7,121 bases of DNA from Clostridia bacterium (GTDB taxonomy: Bacteria > Bacillota > Clostridia > Oscillospirales > CAG-272): contig JAFTUB010000128.1 of the NCBI GenBank assembly GCA_017466495.1, positions 1 to 7,121 of the forward strand, in the 5' to 3' direction. Positions 6,282-7,121 of this stretch are shown piece by piece. Both the position numbers and the translations under genes were made by a program. The notes beneath the pieces were generated by a model, which ran no database searches, was not told where the DNA came from, and was given only the letters and a program-made list of their open reading frames with translations. How positions within the stretch are numbered: position 1 is the stretch's first letter; each line of letters starts with the position of its first letter.

Positions 6282-6310
6282 ATTATAGTATAAAAATGGA
6301 GAGAAGTCAA
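6282..6310 (-). promoter_or_regulatory. Housekeeping promoter of the NUDIX-MFS-GDPD-GNAT operon
   Basis: On the minus strand TTGACT (6310-6305) and TATAAT (6287-6282) are separated by 17 bp. Transcription should start near 6275, about 33 nt before the NUDIX ATG. No other convincing promoter is seen down to 3013, which supports one transcript for the four genes. Confidence 0.88.
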
Positions 6311-6401
6311 TCGTTTTCTGTAAAAAAGTGGGGTGCATCCCGCGGAAGGGGGACAAAATCTTCACCTGTGTGGGGAAAAAGCGTAAATGCGGGAGAAGAA
6401 C

Positions 6402-6430
6402 TTGCATTCCGGGGGAAAATATGATAGAAT
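6402..6430 (+). promoter_or_regulatory. Extended -10 promoter of the tcdA-like gene
   Basis: TTGCAT (6402-6407) and TAGAAT (6425-6430) lie 17 bp apart, and TGA directly before the -10 (6422-6424) gives the extended TGn element. The start would be near 6437, leaving about 45 nt of leader. Confidence 0.8.
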
Positions 6431-6467
6431 AGTCGGCATAGGAGAGATCTCCGTAATCTTTGCGCAG

Positions 6468-6474
6468 AGAGGTG
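6468..6474 (+). promoter_or_regulatory. Ribosome binding site of the tcdA-like gene
   Basis: AGAGGTG is the only purine-rich site upstream. Measured from AGAGG (6468-6472), the ATG at 6482 is 9 nt away and the in-frame ATG at 6476 only 3 nt, so 6482 is preferred. It also matches the usual protein start (MLDEQFSR). Confidence 0.6.
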
Positions 6475-6481
6475 TATGCAG

Positions 6482-7121
6482 ATGTTGGACGAACAGTTTT
6501 CCCGTACGGCGGCATTGTTGGGGGAGGAGGCCGTAGAGCGGCTTTCCCGTGCCCGGGTGGCAGTATTTGGGATCGGCGGCGTTGGCGGCCATGTCTGTGA
6601 GGCACTGGCGCGGAGCGGCGTGGGGGAGCTGGTGCTCTTTGACCGGGATACTGTGTCCCGCTCCAACATCAACCGTCAGATCATCGCTCTCCATTCCACC
6701 GTGGGCCGCCCCAAGGTGGAGGTAATGCGGGAGCGGATTCTCGACATCAATCCCGCCGCAGCGGTGGAAACGCATCAGCTCTTTTACACCCCCGAGAATG
6801 CCGATACCGTTCCCCTTGACCGGTTTGATTTCATTGCCGACTGCATCGACACCGTCTCTGCCAAGATCGAGCTGATCTGCCGGGCAGAGGCGGCAGGCGT
6901 GCCCATCATTTCTGCCATGGGAGCGGGGAATAAGCTGGATCCCTCCCGTTTTTCGGTGACCGACCTGGCCAAAACCGAGGGTTGTCCTCTGGCAAGAGTC
7001 ATGCGTACCAGCCTGCGCAAGCGGGGAATCACCCACCTTCCCGTGGTCTTTTCCCCCGAGCCCCCCGCCGCGATCCGCGGCGCAGCCCCCGAGGAGGCAA
7101 ACCGCCGTTCCACTCCGGCCA
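6482..7121 (+). CDS. tcdA: tRNA threonylcarbamoyladenosine dehydratase TcdA-like, E1/ThiF family (3' end missing)
   Basis: The first 213 residues of a ThiF/E1-like ATP-binding protein are visible, open to the window end; family members usually have about 240-270. TcdA (YgdL/CsdL in E. coli, YrvM in Bacillus) uses ATP to cyclise the t6A37 modification of ANN-decoding tRNAs to ct6A, improving decoding. Evidence: QFSRTAALLG (5-14) at the N-terminus, the nucleotide-binding loop GIGGVGG (30-36), the SGVGELVLFDRD strand with Asp54 and Asp56 (45-56), the NINRQ motif (62-66), VGRPKVEVM, DINP, and the ADCIDTVSAK segment with the conserved central Asp. GCPLARVMRTSLRKRGI near residue 170 and VVFSPEPP are typical of the TcdA subgroup rather than MoeB or ThiF. 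No CxxC zinc pair is visible in the part present. The gene is transcribed away from the NUDIX operon from its own promoter. Only the C-terminal helices are expected to be missing. Confidence 0.88.
   Translation, partial: MLDEQFSRTAALLGEEAVERLSRARVAVFGIGGVGGHVCEALARSGVGELVLFDRDTVSRSNINRQIIALHSTVGRPKVEVMRERILDINPAAAVETHQLFYTPENADTVPLDRFDFIADCIDTVSAKIELICRAEAAGVPIISAMGAGNKLDPSRFSVTDLAKTEGCPLARVMRTSLRKRGITHLPVVFSPEPPAAIRGAAPEEANRRSTPA

Noticed and set aside
6328..6345. Imperfect dyad around GGGGTGCATCCC in the divergent intergenic region as an operator
   Set aside because: The arms do not pair symmetrically without a mismatch next to the centre, and there is no second copy or nearby regulator.
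6243..6605. N-terminal extension of the NUDIX frame up to 6605
   Set aside because: It crosses a near-consensus promoter and overlaps the start of the divergent tcdA-like gene; the ATG at 6242 has a proper ribosome binding site and begins the domain.

Overview
The window looks like ordinary chromosomal sequence from a spore-forming, GC-rich member of the class Clostridia, most likely a gut Oscillospiraceae/Ruminococcaceae-type anaerobe. This rests on four things: a sporulation sigma factor of the SigK type, a pyrophosphate-dependent phosphofructokinase, AGGAGG-type ribosome binding sites with consensus TTGACA/TATAAT promoters, and high-GC codon choice. The taxonomic placement is inference. 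It contains eight protein-coding genes, the first and last cut by the window edges. I see no rRNA, tRNA, CRISPR array, insertion sequence or prophage. No gene-free stretch exceeds 300 bp; the longest is the 239-bp divergent promoter region at 6243-6481.

Layout: (1) 1-836, plus strand: the 3' part of a polysaccharide-deacetylase-like (NodB-fold) protein with a degenerate SLH-like tail. It converges on (2) 873-1556, minus strand: sigK, the late mother-cell sporulation sigma factor. The two genes share a 14-bp-stem hairpin between their stops. (3) A compact divergent control region, about 1583-1651, holds a SigK/SigE-like promoter for sigK facing away from a perfect consensus housekeeping promoter for (4) pfp (1708-2949, plus), the PPi-dependent 6-phosphofructokinase of glycolysis. 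A strong hairpin with T-tracts (2966-3000) ends pfp and, from the other side, the minus-strand operon.

(5) 6242 down to 3013, minus strand: four genes in one apparent operon, in transcription order a NUDIX ADP-ribose pyrophosphatase, an SLC45/GPH-like MFS transporter, a membrane-anchored glycerophosphodiester phosphodiesterase and a GNAT acetyltransferase. They have gaps of 14, 48 and 36 bp, a near-consensus promoter in front (6282-6310) and a terminator behind (2966-3000). (6) Diverging from it is a tcdA-like E1/ThiF-family gene (6482 to the window end) with its own extended -10 promoter.

Taken together these are housekeeping, sporulation and small-molecule or phospholipid salvage functions. 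I find no clear novel defence, mobile or biosynthetic system. The points most worth a second look are the overlapping -35 elements of the sigK and pfp promoters, the retained pro-sequence of SigK, a substituted catalytic motif in the deacetylase, and the unexplained gene combination in the four-gene operon.
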